From Methylobacterium sp. J-077 (GTDB lineage: Bacteria; Pseudomonadota; Alphaproteobacteria; Rhizobiales; Beijerinckiaceae), in assembly GCF_022829365.1 (NCBI RefSeq), contig NZ_JAKSYJ010000112.1, positions 42,461-106,460 of the forward strand: 64,000 bases of DNA, written 5' to 3'. Shown one piece after another: positions 26,981-35,279 of the stretch. The notes below the pieces were generated by a model, which did not search any database, had not been told where the DNA came from, and saw only the letters and a list, made by a program, of their open reading frames with translations. The position numbers and the translations under genes are program-made. How positions within the stretch are numbered: the stretch's first letter is position 1; every line of letters begins with the position of its first letter.

Positions 26981-28045
26981 ATGTTGACGGTGGACAGCCT
27001 TTGGCGCGCGCGGCACCGGCTCGCGCAGATCGGGAAGAAGCGGACGGGCTCGCCCCGCATCCTGGTGGTCGGAGTCTGCCAGGCCGGCTCCATGGCCAAG
27101 GTGCTGCGCTACCTGCTGCCCGACGCGCAGGTGGATTTCGTCTCGGCCTTCACGGCGACGCGGCGCTTCCCGAAGCTCGTGGACCTGATGGCCCATGCCG
27201 ACGGCTACGACCACGTCTATTCCAGCATCTACCTGCCCCGGTTTAAGGATGGCGGCACGATCGACCGGTTCCGGACCCACCCGAAGGTCCGCCTGATCCC
27301 GACGATCGTGTTCGGCGCCTACCATCCCGACCTGATCCATGTCGGCGTTCAGGACGCGGTCTCGCTCGACGGCCTGATCTCCGGGCCGATGGGTCATTCG
27401 CACTCGGCGATCACGCTTTACGCCTATCTGGTGGGCTTCTCTCAGGCGCAGGCGCTGCGCCTGTTCGCGGAGCCGGTGTTCGAGCGGCTGGGTTATTTCG
27501 ATCTCTGGAACGAGTCGGTCTCCTACCTGCGCGGCCTCGGCGCCCAGGCGCAGTACGATCTCGACACGCACCTGACGCGCTGGGCGCGCCGGGGCTGCTT
27601 CATGCACTCGATCAACCACACCAAGCTCTACGTGGTCGCCGATCTCGCCCGCGGGCTCCTGACCAGATCCGGCATCGCCTATCCCGAATGCGACCTCGAC
27701 GCGTTCGTGCCCGACGATCTCGGCGGCCAGGGCAGCTGGCCGGTCTATCCGGAGATCGCCGCGCATTACGGCGTTCCCGGCAGCGACCTGTTCTTCAAGG
27801 CGGAGACACGCCGGTCGGGTCCTGCCCGCACCATGACCCGGGCGGAATTCGTGGCCGCGGCCTACGCGAATTACGACCGGCGCCCGCGCGAGGCTCTGGT
27901 CTCGCAACGCGTCCAGGGTTGGCGCAACGATCCGGCGACGGTGGACTTCTTCCGCGAGGCCGCGGGCCGGGATGTCAGCCCGATCCGGCCCGCCGGACGC
28001 ACCCCGGCGGTCGCGGCGAGCAGCCTGGCCGGCCACGCATCCTGA
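26981..28045 (+). CDS. WcbI-like polysaccharide biosynthesis protein
   Basis: A 354-residue soluble protein resembling WcbI, a CoA-binding protein with an SGNH-like fold needed for capsule synthesis in Burkholderia. Support: the N-terminal RILVVGVCQAGSMAKVLRYLLP (the NCQ/xCQA-type motif of the family), HADGYDHVYSSI, and VRLIPTIVFGAYHPDLIHV, with a conserved-looking HSINHTKLYVVADLA later. Family assignment is from pattern memory, so moderate confidence. An alpha/beta hydrolase gene follows 74 bases downstream on the same strand and may be co-transcribed; an AlgX/AlgJ-like gene lies 2 kb further on. These suggest acyl modification of a surface glycan. Confidence 0.65.
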   Translation: MLTVDSLWRARHRLAQIGKKRTGSPRILVVGVCQAGSMAKVLRYLLPDAQVDFVSAFTATRRFPKLVDLMAHADGYDHVYSSIYLPRFKDGGTIDRFRTHPKVRLIPTIVFGAYHPDLIHVGVQDAVSLDGLISGPMGHSHSAITLYAYLVGFSQAQALRLFAEPVFERLGYFDLWNESVSYLRGLGAQAQYDLDTHLTRWARRGCFMHSINHTKLYVVADLARGLLTRSGIAYPECDLDAFVPDDLGGQGSWPVYPEIAAHYGVPGSDLFFKAETRRSGPARTMTRAEFVAAAYANYDRRPREALVSQRVQGWRNDPATVDFFREAAGRDVSPIRPAGRTPAVAASSLAGHAS

Positions 28046-28119
28046 AACGACGGCACTGTCTCCCCCTCACCGGCGCGTCGCGCAGTCCGGGCCGGGGTTA
28101 CCGAGGTCGAGGAGCCCCG

Positions 28120-29154
28120 ATGAGCCGTCAGCCTGCCAAGAATGGCCGCGCCGGACCCTATGGGATCGCCGCCGTCCTGGCATTTCTCGGCTCGGCGGCC
28201 GGCCTTATCGGCTGGAGCCGGTTCGCCGTGAACCGGCACATGGACCTGCCGCCGGCCCTGCCCGGCCGGCTTGAAAAGCTCGCCACGGAGCGCGCCGGCA
28301 CGGTCGTGCTCTACGGTTCGAACGACCGGGAGGGTGTGCCGCTCCTGCTGATCCATTCGATCAACGCGGCCGCGAATGCCTACGAGATTCGTCCCCTCTA
28401 CCAGCATTACCGCAGGTCCCGCCCGGTCTACGCCCTCGACCTTCCGGGCTTCGGCTTCTCCGAACGGTCCCGCCGCCGCTACACCCCGCGCCTGATGGTG
28501 GAGGCGATCGGCGCGGCCGTGGCTGAGATCCGCAGCCGGCACCGGGGCGCCGCGATCGACGCCATGGCGCTGTCGTTGTCGTGCTCCTACCTCGCCCGCG
28601 CGGCCCTTGAGCGGCCCGACGATTACCGCAGCCTCGGCCTGATCAGCCCGACGGGCTTCGATGCGCGGCTGTCCGGCGACGGACCGCCGGACGGCCATCG
28701 CGGCCGGGATACGGTGCGCAATCTTTTGGATCGGCCGCCGTTCGGCCGCCCGCTGTTCGACGCGCTTGCCTCGCGTCCGAGCATGCGCTTCTTCCTGCAG
28801 AAGACCTTTGGCTCGCGCGATATCGACGAGGGCCTGTTCGCCTACGACTATGCCTCGGCGCACCAACCGGGCGCGGAGCACGCACCCTATTGCTTCATCT
28901 CCGGCCATCTGTTTCCAACCGACACGACGCGGCTCTACGAAGAGCTGCGCCTGCCGGTCTGGATGGTCCATGGGCGACGCGGGGACTTCGTCGATTACCG
29001 GCTGGCGCCGCGCGTGGTCGGCCGGCCGAACTGGCGCGTGGTCAGCCTGCCGACCGGGGCCTTCCCGCATTTCGAGCGGCTCGACGACGTGACCGCCGAA
29101 TACGACGCCTTCCTGGCGGATCTCAACTGGGCTCCGCCTCGGCCACCGGCGTGA
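28120..29154 (+). CDS. Membrane-anchored alpha/beta hydrolase
   Basis: Predicted serine hydrolase, 344 residues, with an N-terminal hydrophobic segment (about residues 13-33, GIAAVLAFLGSAAGLIGW) that anchors or exports it. The oxyanion region is LLLIHSINAAANA, followed by VYALDLPGFGFSER. The nucleophile elbow is atypical: where most members have GxSxG, this has ALSLS in AMALSLSCSYLA, with the serine still in place. LPVWMVHGRRGDFVDY and FPHFERLDDV supply the likely acid and histidine. AGGAG upstream of the ATG sets the start. Its 3' end overlaps the convergent RibD-type gene by 32 bases. Substrate unknown. Confidence 0.85.
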   Translation: MSRQPAKNGRAGPYGIAAVLAFLGSAAGLIGWSRFAVNRHMDLPPALPGRLEKLATERAGTVVLYGSNDREGVPLLLIHSINAAANAYEIRPLYQHYRRSRPVYALDLPGFGFSERSRRRYTPRLMVEAIGAAVAEIRSRHRGAAIDAMALSLSCSYLARAALERPDDYRSLGLISPTGFDARLSGDGPPDGHRGRDTVRNLLDRPPFGRPLFDALASRPSMRFFLQKTFGSRDIDEGLFAYDYASAHQPGAEHAPYCFISGHLFPTDTTRLYEELRLPVWMVHGRRGDFVDYRLAPRVVGRPNWRVVSLPTGAFPHFERLDDVTAEYDAFLADLNWAPPRPPA

Positions 29155-29857
29155 TGCGGTAGCGCAGCCAGACGACGCCCCCGGACAAGGGCTCGCAGGA
29201 CGTCAGATCCAGCTTGCAGCGGCCGCCCATGGAATCGGCCTCCTCCCCGGCGAAATCGAACAGGGCCGGCGTGCCTGACACGCCGTCGACCGCCGGGGCG
29301 AGCAGCAGGCTCAGCTCATCGATCACGCCGGCCTTCAGCATCGAGCCGTTGATGTGGCCGCCGCCCTCGACCAGGAGCCGCTCGATCCCGAACAGCGCGC
29401 GCAGCTTGGTCACCGCCAGCACGAAGTCGACCGTCTTCTCGCCGGCGAACAGGTAGGATTGGCCGCCGGCCCGCAGCGCCCTCAGGTGCTCGTCCGGCAC
29501 GGATTCGGTCAGCACGACCACGATGTGGTCGCCCTCGATGTCGTTCCGGGCACCCCAATCCAGGCGGCCGCGGGCGTCGAGGGCCACGGCGTAGCCGGAG
29601 GCCCCGCGTTTCGCCACGTGATCCTCCCGGGGAATCGGGCTCCCGTCGTCGAGGACCGGTTCGGGCAAAGGATCGGCGCTGTCGGCGTAGCCCTGCATGG
29701 TCACCCGCCCGCACATCCAGGCATCGCCGTTCAGATCGCCGTGGACGCGCTCGTAATGGCTGTCGGCGTCGAGGGTCTTCCAGCGGCGGACCTTGATCCG
29801 GCCATCCACCGAAGTGGTCATGTGACAGAGGACGTAGGGGCGTTGCGCGTCGGCCAT
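29123..29857 (-). CDS. RibD C-terminal-domain reductase (dihydrofolate-reductase family)
   Basis: NADPH-dependent reductase of the RibD C-terminal / pyrimidine-reductase family, 244 residues, stand-alone (no deaminase domain). Signatures: YVLCHMTTSVDGRI at the N-terminus, MCGRVTMQGYAD, and LLVEGGGHINGSMLKAGVIDELSLLLAP near residue 165, the classic RibD-like motif. ATG 29857 is preferred since it places the family N-terminus at residue 7. The gene overlaps the convergent hydrolase gene. In most bacteria such stand-alone proteins are not needed for riboflavin synthesis, so the substrate is open. Confidence 0.88.
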   Translation of the reverse strand: MADAQRPYVLCHMTTSVDGRIKVRRWKTLDADSHYERVHGDLNGDAWMCGRVTMQGYADSADPLPEPVLDDGSPIPREDHVAKRGASGYAVALDARGRLDWGARNDIEGDHIVVVLTESVPDEHLRALRAGGQSYLFAGEKTVDFVLAVTKLRALFGIERLLVEGGGHINGSMLKAGVIDELSLLLAPAVDGVSGTPALFDFAGEEADSMGGRCKLDLTSCEPLSGGVVWLRYRITPVAEAEPS

Positions 29858-29938
29858 GGCTCGTTCCGGGCGTTGGATCCGGCCGGAACGATAGGGGCGA
29901 AAGGCCACCGGGCAACGCGCGAGCCGATTTTTGCCGCG

Positions 29939-30907
29939 TCAGCGAAGACGCAGCAGGCGGCGCAGCCGGTCCAGGACGCTGGGCTTCAGTTCCCGCCGGA
30001 CCCGGCGCTCCGCGAAGGCGTCGACCGAAAACCGGTCGGTGGGCACGCGCCGCAGGAACCGCTCGGCGATCTCGTAGACCACCAAGTCAGGCTTCACCGC
30101 TTCCACGTAGGCCCAGTCGATCTCGGCGGACCAGATCGCGTGGACCTCGCGAAAGCTTTCGGCCAGCATCGCGGTGAGCCGCGGTCCCTGGTCGAACACG
30201 TAGGAATCGCCGAACAGCACGATGCGTCGGGGATCCCCGGCCTCGGGATTGTGCATCACGGCGCGTGACCCGACGAAAAAGCCGCCCCGGCCGGCGACCC
30301 GGCCGGTCTCGCGCAGATGCACCAGCGCGTTGGCCTCAGTGCGCTGTGCATGCCGCGGAAATGCGTGTGCGAGAAAGGCTTCGTCCACGGGCGGCTTGAG
30401 CTTGCCGCCGAGGTCGAACACGAAGCGCTCGATATGCCCGTTCGCCTCGACGACATGCGCGGCCGGGGCGATCCCGAGCGCGGCGCACAATGCCTGATAA
30501 GCGACGATATAGCCGCGATGGTTCCAGTGCGTGTCGGTCTGCAGGTAGACCGGCCCCTCGGCCCGCGCCGCCCTCAGGGGCTCGAAGAGATCGACCAGTT
30601 CGGCTTGCGTTTCCGCAGCCAGGAGCCGGTTGAGCCGCGCGCCGGGCGGGTCGTCCAGCTTCGGGAACGGCCGGTCCAGCGTGTCGGCATGGACCGCGAT
30701 CTTTTCCGGCACGATCGCGTGGACGTAGGTCGCGCCCAGCGCCTTCGCCCGGCGGACGCGGTGTGCGACCAGCCGCACCCAGCGGCGCAGCAGGCGGCGG
30801 GTCGCTGCGGACTCGGTGTAGAGGTCGACCAATTCGTCCTTGCGGCCGATCCAGAACAGCCATCCGTCCCGCCCGACCGCGATACCGCGCGCGCCTGTCT
30901 GAGCCAA
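29939..30907 (-). CDS. AlgX/AlgJ-like SGNH-fold protein (predicted O-acetyltransferase)
   Basis: Resembles the SGNH domain of AlgX/AlgJ, which acetylate exopolysaccharides. In the 322-residue protein, GRDGWLFWIGRKDELVDLY is the typical N-terminal strand, YLQTDTHWNHRGYIVAYQAL carries the Asp-x-His pair of the catalytic triad, and RIVLFGDSYVFDQG supplies the serine nucleophile in GDS. No signal peptide or membrane helix is apparent, unlike AlgX/AlgJ, so it may act in the cytosol. The start is TTG 30907 after a GGGGGATGG stretch; no ATG is available in frame nearby. With the WcbI-like gene it hints at glycan acylation. Confidence 0.75.
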   Translation of the reverse strand: MAQTGARGIAVGRDGWLFWIGRKDELVDLYTESAATRRLLRRWVRLVAHRVRRAKALGATYVHAIVPEKIAVHADTLDRPFPKLDDPPGARLNRLLAAETQAELVDLFEPLRAARAEGPVYLQTDTHWNHRGYIVAYQALCAALGIAPAAHVVEANGHIERFVFDLGGKLKPPVDEAFLAHAFPRHAQRTEANALVHLRETGRVAGRGGFFVGSRAVMHNPEAGDPRRIVLFGDSYVFDQGPRLTAMLAESFREVHAIWSAEIDWAYVEAVKPDLVVYEIAERFLRRVPTDRFSVDAFAERRVRRELKPSVLDRLRRLLRLR

Positions 30908-31021
30908 ACCCCGCCATCCCCCGTCAATGCCTTCCGGCGACGCCGAGACATGCCGCCCGCCGACGCGGGATACAAGCCGGAAACAAGGCCGATCGGCGAC
31001 CGCTCCAGCTCGACGAGATGC

Positions 31022-31963
31022 CTATGCGCCGTGGAGAAACACGCCCCAGCAGAGCACGGTGAGCGTCGAGATCGCCGTCGAGAGAGCGACGATCAGGGAC
31101 GCCGCCGCCACGTCGCTGCGCAGCTGCGCGGCGAAGACCACGACATTGCCCGCCACTGGCAGCAGGCCGAGGAGCCGCACCGTATTCAGGTTCTCCGTCG
31201 CGACCGGCGCTCCGACGAGGGCGAACAGGCCGATGACGGCCGCGATCGCGACGACCGACGCGACATGGCGCCAGATCACCAGGTGCAGCGTCCCCCGGAT
31301 CGCGGCGGCGGAGAAGCGGACCTGGCTGGCCCCCAGCCCGACCACCATCATGCCGCAGCCCGACATGAGCAGTGTCACCGCCCAGAACGGTGCTTCCGAG
31401 GCCGGCGGAAGCACGTCGCGCAGACCGAGCGCCTGACCCGCGAGCCCGGCCCCGAAAGCATAGAGAGCCGGAGTCGTGGCGACCTTCCACAGGCTCGTCC
31501 GGACCGAGAACCGATCGCGCGCTACACAGTAGAACCCGACGGTGTTCCCGAAGATCAGGCCGCCGAAATAGGCCATCACCAGTATCGGCAGGCTCTCGGG
31601 ACCGAACAGGGCCAGGCCGGTCGGGATCCCGAACCAGCCGATATTGGTGTAGCTGAACGCGCAGAACGCCAGGCGGCGGGGAACATCGGTCTTGCACCGG
31701 GGCACGATCAGCGCCGCACACAGCACCATCACCGTGCTGAAGGCCATCGACAGGGCGACATTGCCGATCGCCGCGCCAAAATCCAGCGCCAGGGCATTCT
31801 TGAACACCACCAGCGGGATCAGGACATACATCAGCAGGCTGGAGAGATGCCGGATCCAGTCGCGACCTGACAGGCGTCCGACGCAGAAGCCGGCGGCGAT
31901 GGCCCCATAGGCCGGAAGCATCCGCGACCCCAGGTCAGTCGCCAGATTTAGTGCTGCATACAT
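31022..31963 (-). CDS. AEC family transporter (auxin efflux carrier type)
   Basis: Ten-helix inner-membrane carrier of the AEC family, 313 residues. Bacterial members move malonate, malate and other small acids or amino acids. The N-terminal half has YGAIAAGFCVGRL and SLLMYVLIPLVVFKNAL, the typical PxxLFxxxL-like region, and AFSYTNIGWFGIPTGLALFG, the characteristic N-xG-x-P segment of the first bundle. ATG 31963. The upstream region is AT-rich and contains palindromes, so transcription is probably regulated. Substrate unknown. Confidence 0.88.
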   Translation of the reverse strand: MYAALNLATDLGSRMLPAYGAIAAGFCVGRLSGRDWIRHLSSLLMYVLIPLVVFKNALALDFGAAIGNVALSMAFSTVMVLCAALIVPRCKTDVPRRLAFCAFSYTNIGWFGIPTGLALFGPESLPILVMAYFGGLIFGNTVGFYCVARDRFSVRTSLWKVATTPALYAFGAGLAGQALGLRDVLPPASEAPFWAVTLLMSGCGMMVVGLGASQVRFSAAAIRGTLHLVIWRHVASVVAIAAVIGLFALVGAPVATENLNTVRLLGLLPVAGNVVVFAAQLRSDVAAASLIVALSTAISTLTVLCWGVFLHGA

Positions 31964-32329
31964 CGACCTGATTCCACGTCAAATAACTAATCGGCTTTTA
32001 TAATAATTGTCAGATCTGTAATGTATTACATGCAAAGATTCATGTTTCCATAAAAAATTATAGATGCCCGCGGTAAAACTTGACACACGTCAAGTAATCT
32101 CGGAATCAAGGTGTTCATAACTGAGCCTTGGTCATTCTGCATGCCCAACCAAAGCCTGTGAAGCCACCTCGGATGGCGATGAAACTCAAGACGATCGATC
32201 GGGCCGGCCTGATGCTCGGTCGTGAGGCCCACCGGCTGGCGTGCCGCGCCTCGACGCGGTGGACCGGTCCCGTCCTGATCCTCTAAGTGTATGCCCGCCG
32301 CCCGGAGCGGCGACGGACCGTGGAATCCG
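31964..32329. other. Divergent AT-rich regulatory region with palindromes
   Basis: No gene. Between the AEC transporter and the GlcG-like gene lies one of the most AT-rich parts of the window (31975-32110). It holds TGTAAT-GT-ATTACA (32017-32030), with the overlapping palindrome ATGTA-T-TACAT (32021-32031), and ACTTGAC-ACAC-GTCAAGT (32078-32095). The first pair is 54-68 bases upstream of the AEC start. They look like operators; the regulators are not adjacent. Confidence 0.5.
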
Positions 32330-32767
32330 ATGATCGACCTGACGCTCGAGGCCGCCCGCAGCATTGTGGACACCGCCCTGCGGGAGGCTCGCACGCGCGG
32401 GCTGAAGCCGATGGCCGTCGTGGTCTACGATGCCCGCGGCGCGCTCAGATCCGCCGCCGTCGAGGACGGCACGTCGCTGCGCCGGGCCGAGATCGCCAGC
32501 GGCAAGGCCAACGGCGCCCTGGCGCTCGGACTCGGCTCCCGGGCGATCCACACCCGGGCCGAGGCGCAGCCCTATTTCGTCGCCGCGGTGAGCCATGTCG
32601 TCGGCCCGGCCGCGCTCGTGCCGGTGGCGGGCGGCGTGCTGATCCGCTCCCGCGAGGGGCGGCTGCTCGGGGCGGTCGGCATCTCCGGCGACACCTCCGA
32701 CAACGACGAAATCTGCGCGGTGGCCGGCATCGAAGCCGCCGGCCTGATGGCCGAGACCGGCGCCTGA
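32330..32767 (+). CDS. GlcG/HbpS family protein
   Basis: A 145-residue soluble protein of the GlcG/HbpS fold, which includes a haem-binding regulator of Streptomyces and GlcG of glycolate operons; the role is generally unknown. Motifs: LTLEAARSIVDTALREAR, VVVYDARGALRSAAVEDGTS, ASGKANGALALGLGSRAI and the C-terminal GAVGISGDTSDNDEICAVAGIEAAGL, all typical. ATG 32330 gives the family N-terminus MIDLTLEAA; an upstream ATG at 32291 lacks a ribosome binding site. It is 2 bases from the start of the peptide-type binding protein gene, so it is the first gene of that transporter operon. Confidence 0.88.
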   Translation: MIDLTLEAARSIVDTALREARTRGLKPMAVVVYDARGALRSAAVEDGTSLRRAEIASGKANGALALGLGSRAIHTRAEAQPYFVAAVSHVVGPAALVPVAGGVLIRSREGRLLGAVGISGDTSDNDEICAVAGIEAAGLMAETGA

Positions 32768-32769
32768 GC

Positions 32770-34359
32770 ATGGCGATTTGCCGGCGCGCGTGGCTGGCCG
32801 GCGCAGCCGCCCTCGCGGCCGTGCGACAAGTGCGCGCCAGCGAGCCCGCGCTCTACCGGCGCGGCAACGATGCGGACCCGGAGACCCTCGACCCGCACCG
32901 CTCCTCCTCGGTGGCGGAAGCGCATATCCTGCGCGACCTGTTCGACGGCCTCCTGACCTACGACAACCATGGCACCATCATCCCGGGCGCCGCTCGCGCC
33001 TGGACAGTCTCCGAGGACGGCCTGACCTTCCGCTTCGCGCTGCGCCCCGACGGGAGATGGTCGAACGGCGAGCCGGTGACTGCGGAGGATTTCGTCTACG
33101 CCTTCCGCCGCATGCTCGCCCCCGCCACGGGCGCGAAATACGCCGAGATTCTATTTCCCATTCGCGGCGCGGCGGCGGTGAACCGCGGCGCGATTGCCGG
33201 CGAGGCCCTCGGGGTGACCGCGGAGGGGCCGCTCGCGCTCACGATCACCCTCGAACAGCCGACGCCCTACTTCCTCGAACTCCTGACCCACCAGACCGCC
33301 CTGCCGGTCCACCGCGCCTCGGTGGAGCGCTACGGCGATTCCTTCACCCGTCCGGGCAACTTCGTGACCAACGGCCCCTATCGGCTGATCGACCTTGTGC
33401 CGGGCGGCGCGATCACCCTGGAGGTCAATCCGCACCATCCGGAAGCCGGGGCGATCGCGATCCGGCGCGTCGCCTTCCTGCCGATCTCGGACCTGTCGGC
33501 GGCCGTGCGCCGCTACGCCGCCGGGGAGCTCGATTCGCTGTCCCAGCTCCCGGTCGATCAGATCATCGACCTGCGTCGGCGCTTCGGCACGCAGGTGGTG
33601 CTCGGGCCCTCGCTCGGCCTCGAAGCCCTGGTAGTCGACACCCGCAAGGCGCCGTTCTCGGACCGGCGCGTTCGCCAGGCCCTGTCCCTGCTGATCGACC
33701 GCGAATACCTGGCCGACGGGCTCTACGGCGGCACCATGAGTCCGGCCTATTCCCTGTGCCCGCCCGGCATCGACAATTACCGCACGCCCCCCGAGACCGA
33801 AGGGCGGCAGGGCCTGCCGATCGACCACGAGGCGCAGGCGCGCCGCCTGCTGGCCGAGGCGGGGTTCGGCCCGGGCCGGCCGCTCACCGTGGAGTACCGG
33901 TTCAACGTCAGCGACAACAACCGCAACACCGCCGTCGCGGTCGCCGAGATGTGGCGCGATCTCGGGATCGAGATCCGGTTCGTCTACACCGACGCCAAGA
34001 CCCATTTCGCTTATCTGCGCGACGGCGGGTCCTTCGACGTCGCCCGCTACGCCTGGATCGCCGATTATGCCGACCCGCAGAATTTTCTGTTTTTGCTCCA
34101 GAGTGGCAATGATGGATTGAACGCCGGCCACTGGTCGGACGCGGCCTATGATACGCTCCTGGCCAGGGCCGCCTCCGAGCGCGACCTCGGCCGCAGGGCT
34201 GACCTGCTCTACGACGCCGAGGCCATCGCGCTGCGCGAGCTGCCGTGGATCCCGCTGATGCATTATCGCTCGAAGGCGCTGATCGCGCCGCGGCTGCACG
34301 GCTACATTCCGAACCTGCGCAACGCCGCGCCGACCCGCTTCCTGAGGCTCGACGCGTGA
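32770..34359 (+). CDS. Peptide-type ABC transporter substrate-binding protein (OppA-like)
   Basis: Periplasmic solute receptor of the SBP_bac_5 family, 529 residues, with a basic N-terminus and short signal peptide (about residues 1-24, CRRAWLAGAAALAAVRQVRAS). LRDLFDGLLTYDNHGTIIPGAARAW and FRFALRPDGRWSNGEPVTAEDFVYAFRRM are hallmark OppA-type segments, and VVDTRKAPFSDRRVRQALSLLIDREYL the second. It binds oligopeptides or other compounds, since members also bind nickel, cell-wall peptides and more. It is translationally linked to the GlcG-like gene upstream and to the permease downstream (GTGA overlap). Confidence 0.93.
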   Translation: MAICRRAWLAGAAALAAVRQVRASEPALYRRGNDADPETLDPHRSSSVAEAHILRDLFDGLLTYDNHGTIIPGAARAWTVSEDGLTFRFALRPDGRWSNGEPVTAEDFVYAFRRMLAPATGAKYAEILFPIRGAAAVNRGAIAGEALGVTAEGPLALTITLEQPTPYFLELLTHQTALPVHRASVERYGDSFTRPGNFVTNGPYRLIDLVPGGAITLEVNPHHPEAGAIAIRRVAFLPISDLSAAVRRYAAGELDSLSQLPVDQIIDLRRRFGTQVVLGPSLGLEALVVDTRKAPFSDRRVRQALSLLIDREYLADGLYGGTMSPAYSLCPPGIDNYRTPPETEGRQGLPIDHEAQARRLLAEAGFGPGRPLTVEYRFNVSDNNRNTAVAVAEMWRDLGIEIRFVYTDAKTHFAYLRDGGSFDVARYAWIADYADPQNFLFLLQSGNDGLNAGHWSDAAYDTLLARAASERDLGRRADLLYDAEAIALRELPWIPLMHYRSKALIAPRLHGYIPNLRNAAPTRFLRLDA

Positions 34360-35279
34360 TCCGCTTCATCCTGCGCCGCCTCGCGCAATCGGTGCCGACG
34401 CTGTTCGCGGTGGTGGCCGTCAGCTTCTTCCTGATGCGGCTCGCCCCCGGCGGCCCGTTCGACCTGGAGCGTCCCCTGGCGCCGACCGCCATGGAGAACC
34501 TGCGCCGGGTCTACGGCCTGGACCAGCCGCTGATCGTGCAGTTCGCCAGCTACCTGGCGGCCCTGGCGCGGGGCGATCTTGGCCCGTCCTTCTCGTTCCG
34601 CGACATGAGCGTCCTCGACCTGATCGCCCGGGGCCTGCCGGTCTCGGCGACCCTGGGCGCCCTCGCGCTGGCGCTGGCGGCCTGCCTCGGCATCGGGCTC
34701 GGGACCGCGGCGGCGCTCCGGCGCGGCGGTGCCCTCGACCGGCTGCTCGGCCTCGGGGCTGCGCTGACCCTGTCGCTGCCGAGCTTCGTCGTGGCGCCGC
34801 TCCTGCAGATCGTGTTCGGGCTGAGCCTGCGCTGGCTGCCGCTCAGCGGCTGGGAGGGCGGCGCGCCGAGCCACCTGATCCTCCCGGTGGTGACCCTGGC
34901 GCTGCCGCAGGTCGGCGCCCTGGCGCGGCTGACTCGCGCCTCGCTCGGCGAAGTCCTGCGCACCCAGCCGGTGCGGACCATGCGCAGCCTCGGCCTGCCG
35001 CCCGCGCGCGTCACGCGGCACGCCCTGCGCGGCGCGCTTCTGCCGGTGGTGGCCTATCTGGCGCCTCTGGCGGCGGCCCTGCTCACCGGATCCGTGGTGG
35101 TCGAGACGATCTTCGGCCTGCCCGGGATCGGACGCTACTTCGTGGAAGGGGCGCTCAACCGCGACTACACGCTGGTGATGGGCACCGTCCTGCTGGTCGC
35201 GGCCCTGGTGATCGCCCTCAACCTGATCGCCGACCTCGCCTGCGCCTGGCTCGACCCGCGCCTGCGGAGCGCCGCGTGA
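34356..35279 (+). CDS. Peptide-type ABC transporter permease (OppB/DppB-like)
   Basis: First inner-membrane permease of the importer, 307 residues, with the standard N-terminus IRFILRRLAQSVPTLFAVVAVSFFLMRLAPGGPF, a large periplasmic loop, five more helices, and the cytosolic coupling segment TMRSLGLPPARVTRHALRGALLPV. GTG 34356 overlaps the stop of the binding-protein gene, and its stop overlaps the start of the second permease. This gives a continuous, translationally coupled set. Confidence 0.93.
   Translation: MIRFILRRLAQSVPTLFAVVAVSFFLMRLAPGGPFDLERPLAPTAMENLRRVYGLDQPLIVQFASYLAALARGDLGPSFSFRDMSVLDLIARGLPVSATLGALALALAACLGIGLGTAAALRRGGALDRLLGLGAALTLSLPSFVVAPLLQIVFGLSLRWLPLSGWEGGAPSHLILPVVTLALPQVGALARLTRASLGEVLRTQPVRTMRSLGLPPARVTRHALRGALLPVVAYLAPLAAALLTGSVVVETIFGLPGIGRYFVEGALNRDYTLVMGTVLLVAALVIALNLIADLACAWLDPRLRSAA

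Noticed and set aside
32080..32108. A sigma-70 promoter with TTGACA at 32080
   Set aside because: The position 17 bases downstream (GAATCA) does not resemble a -10 box; the TTGACA is better explained as part of the ACTTGAC/GTCAAGT inverted repeat.
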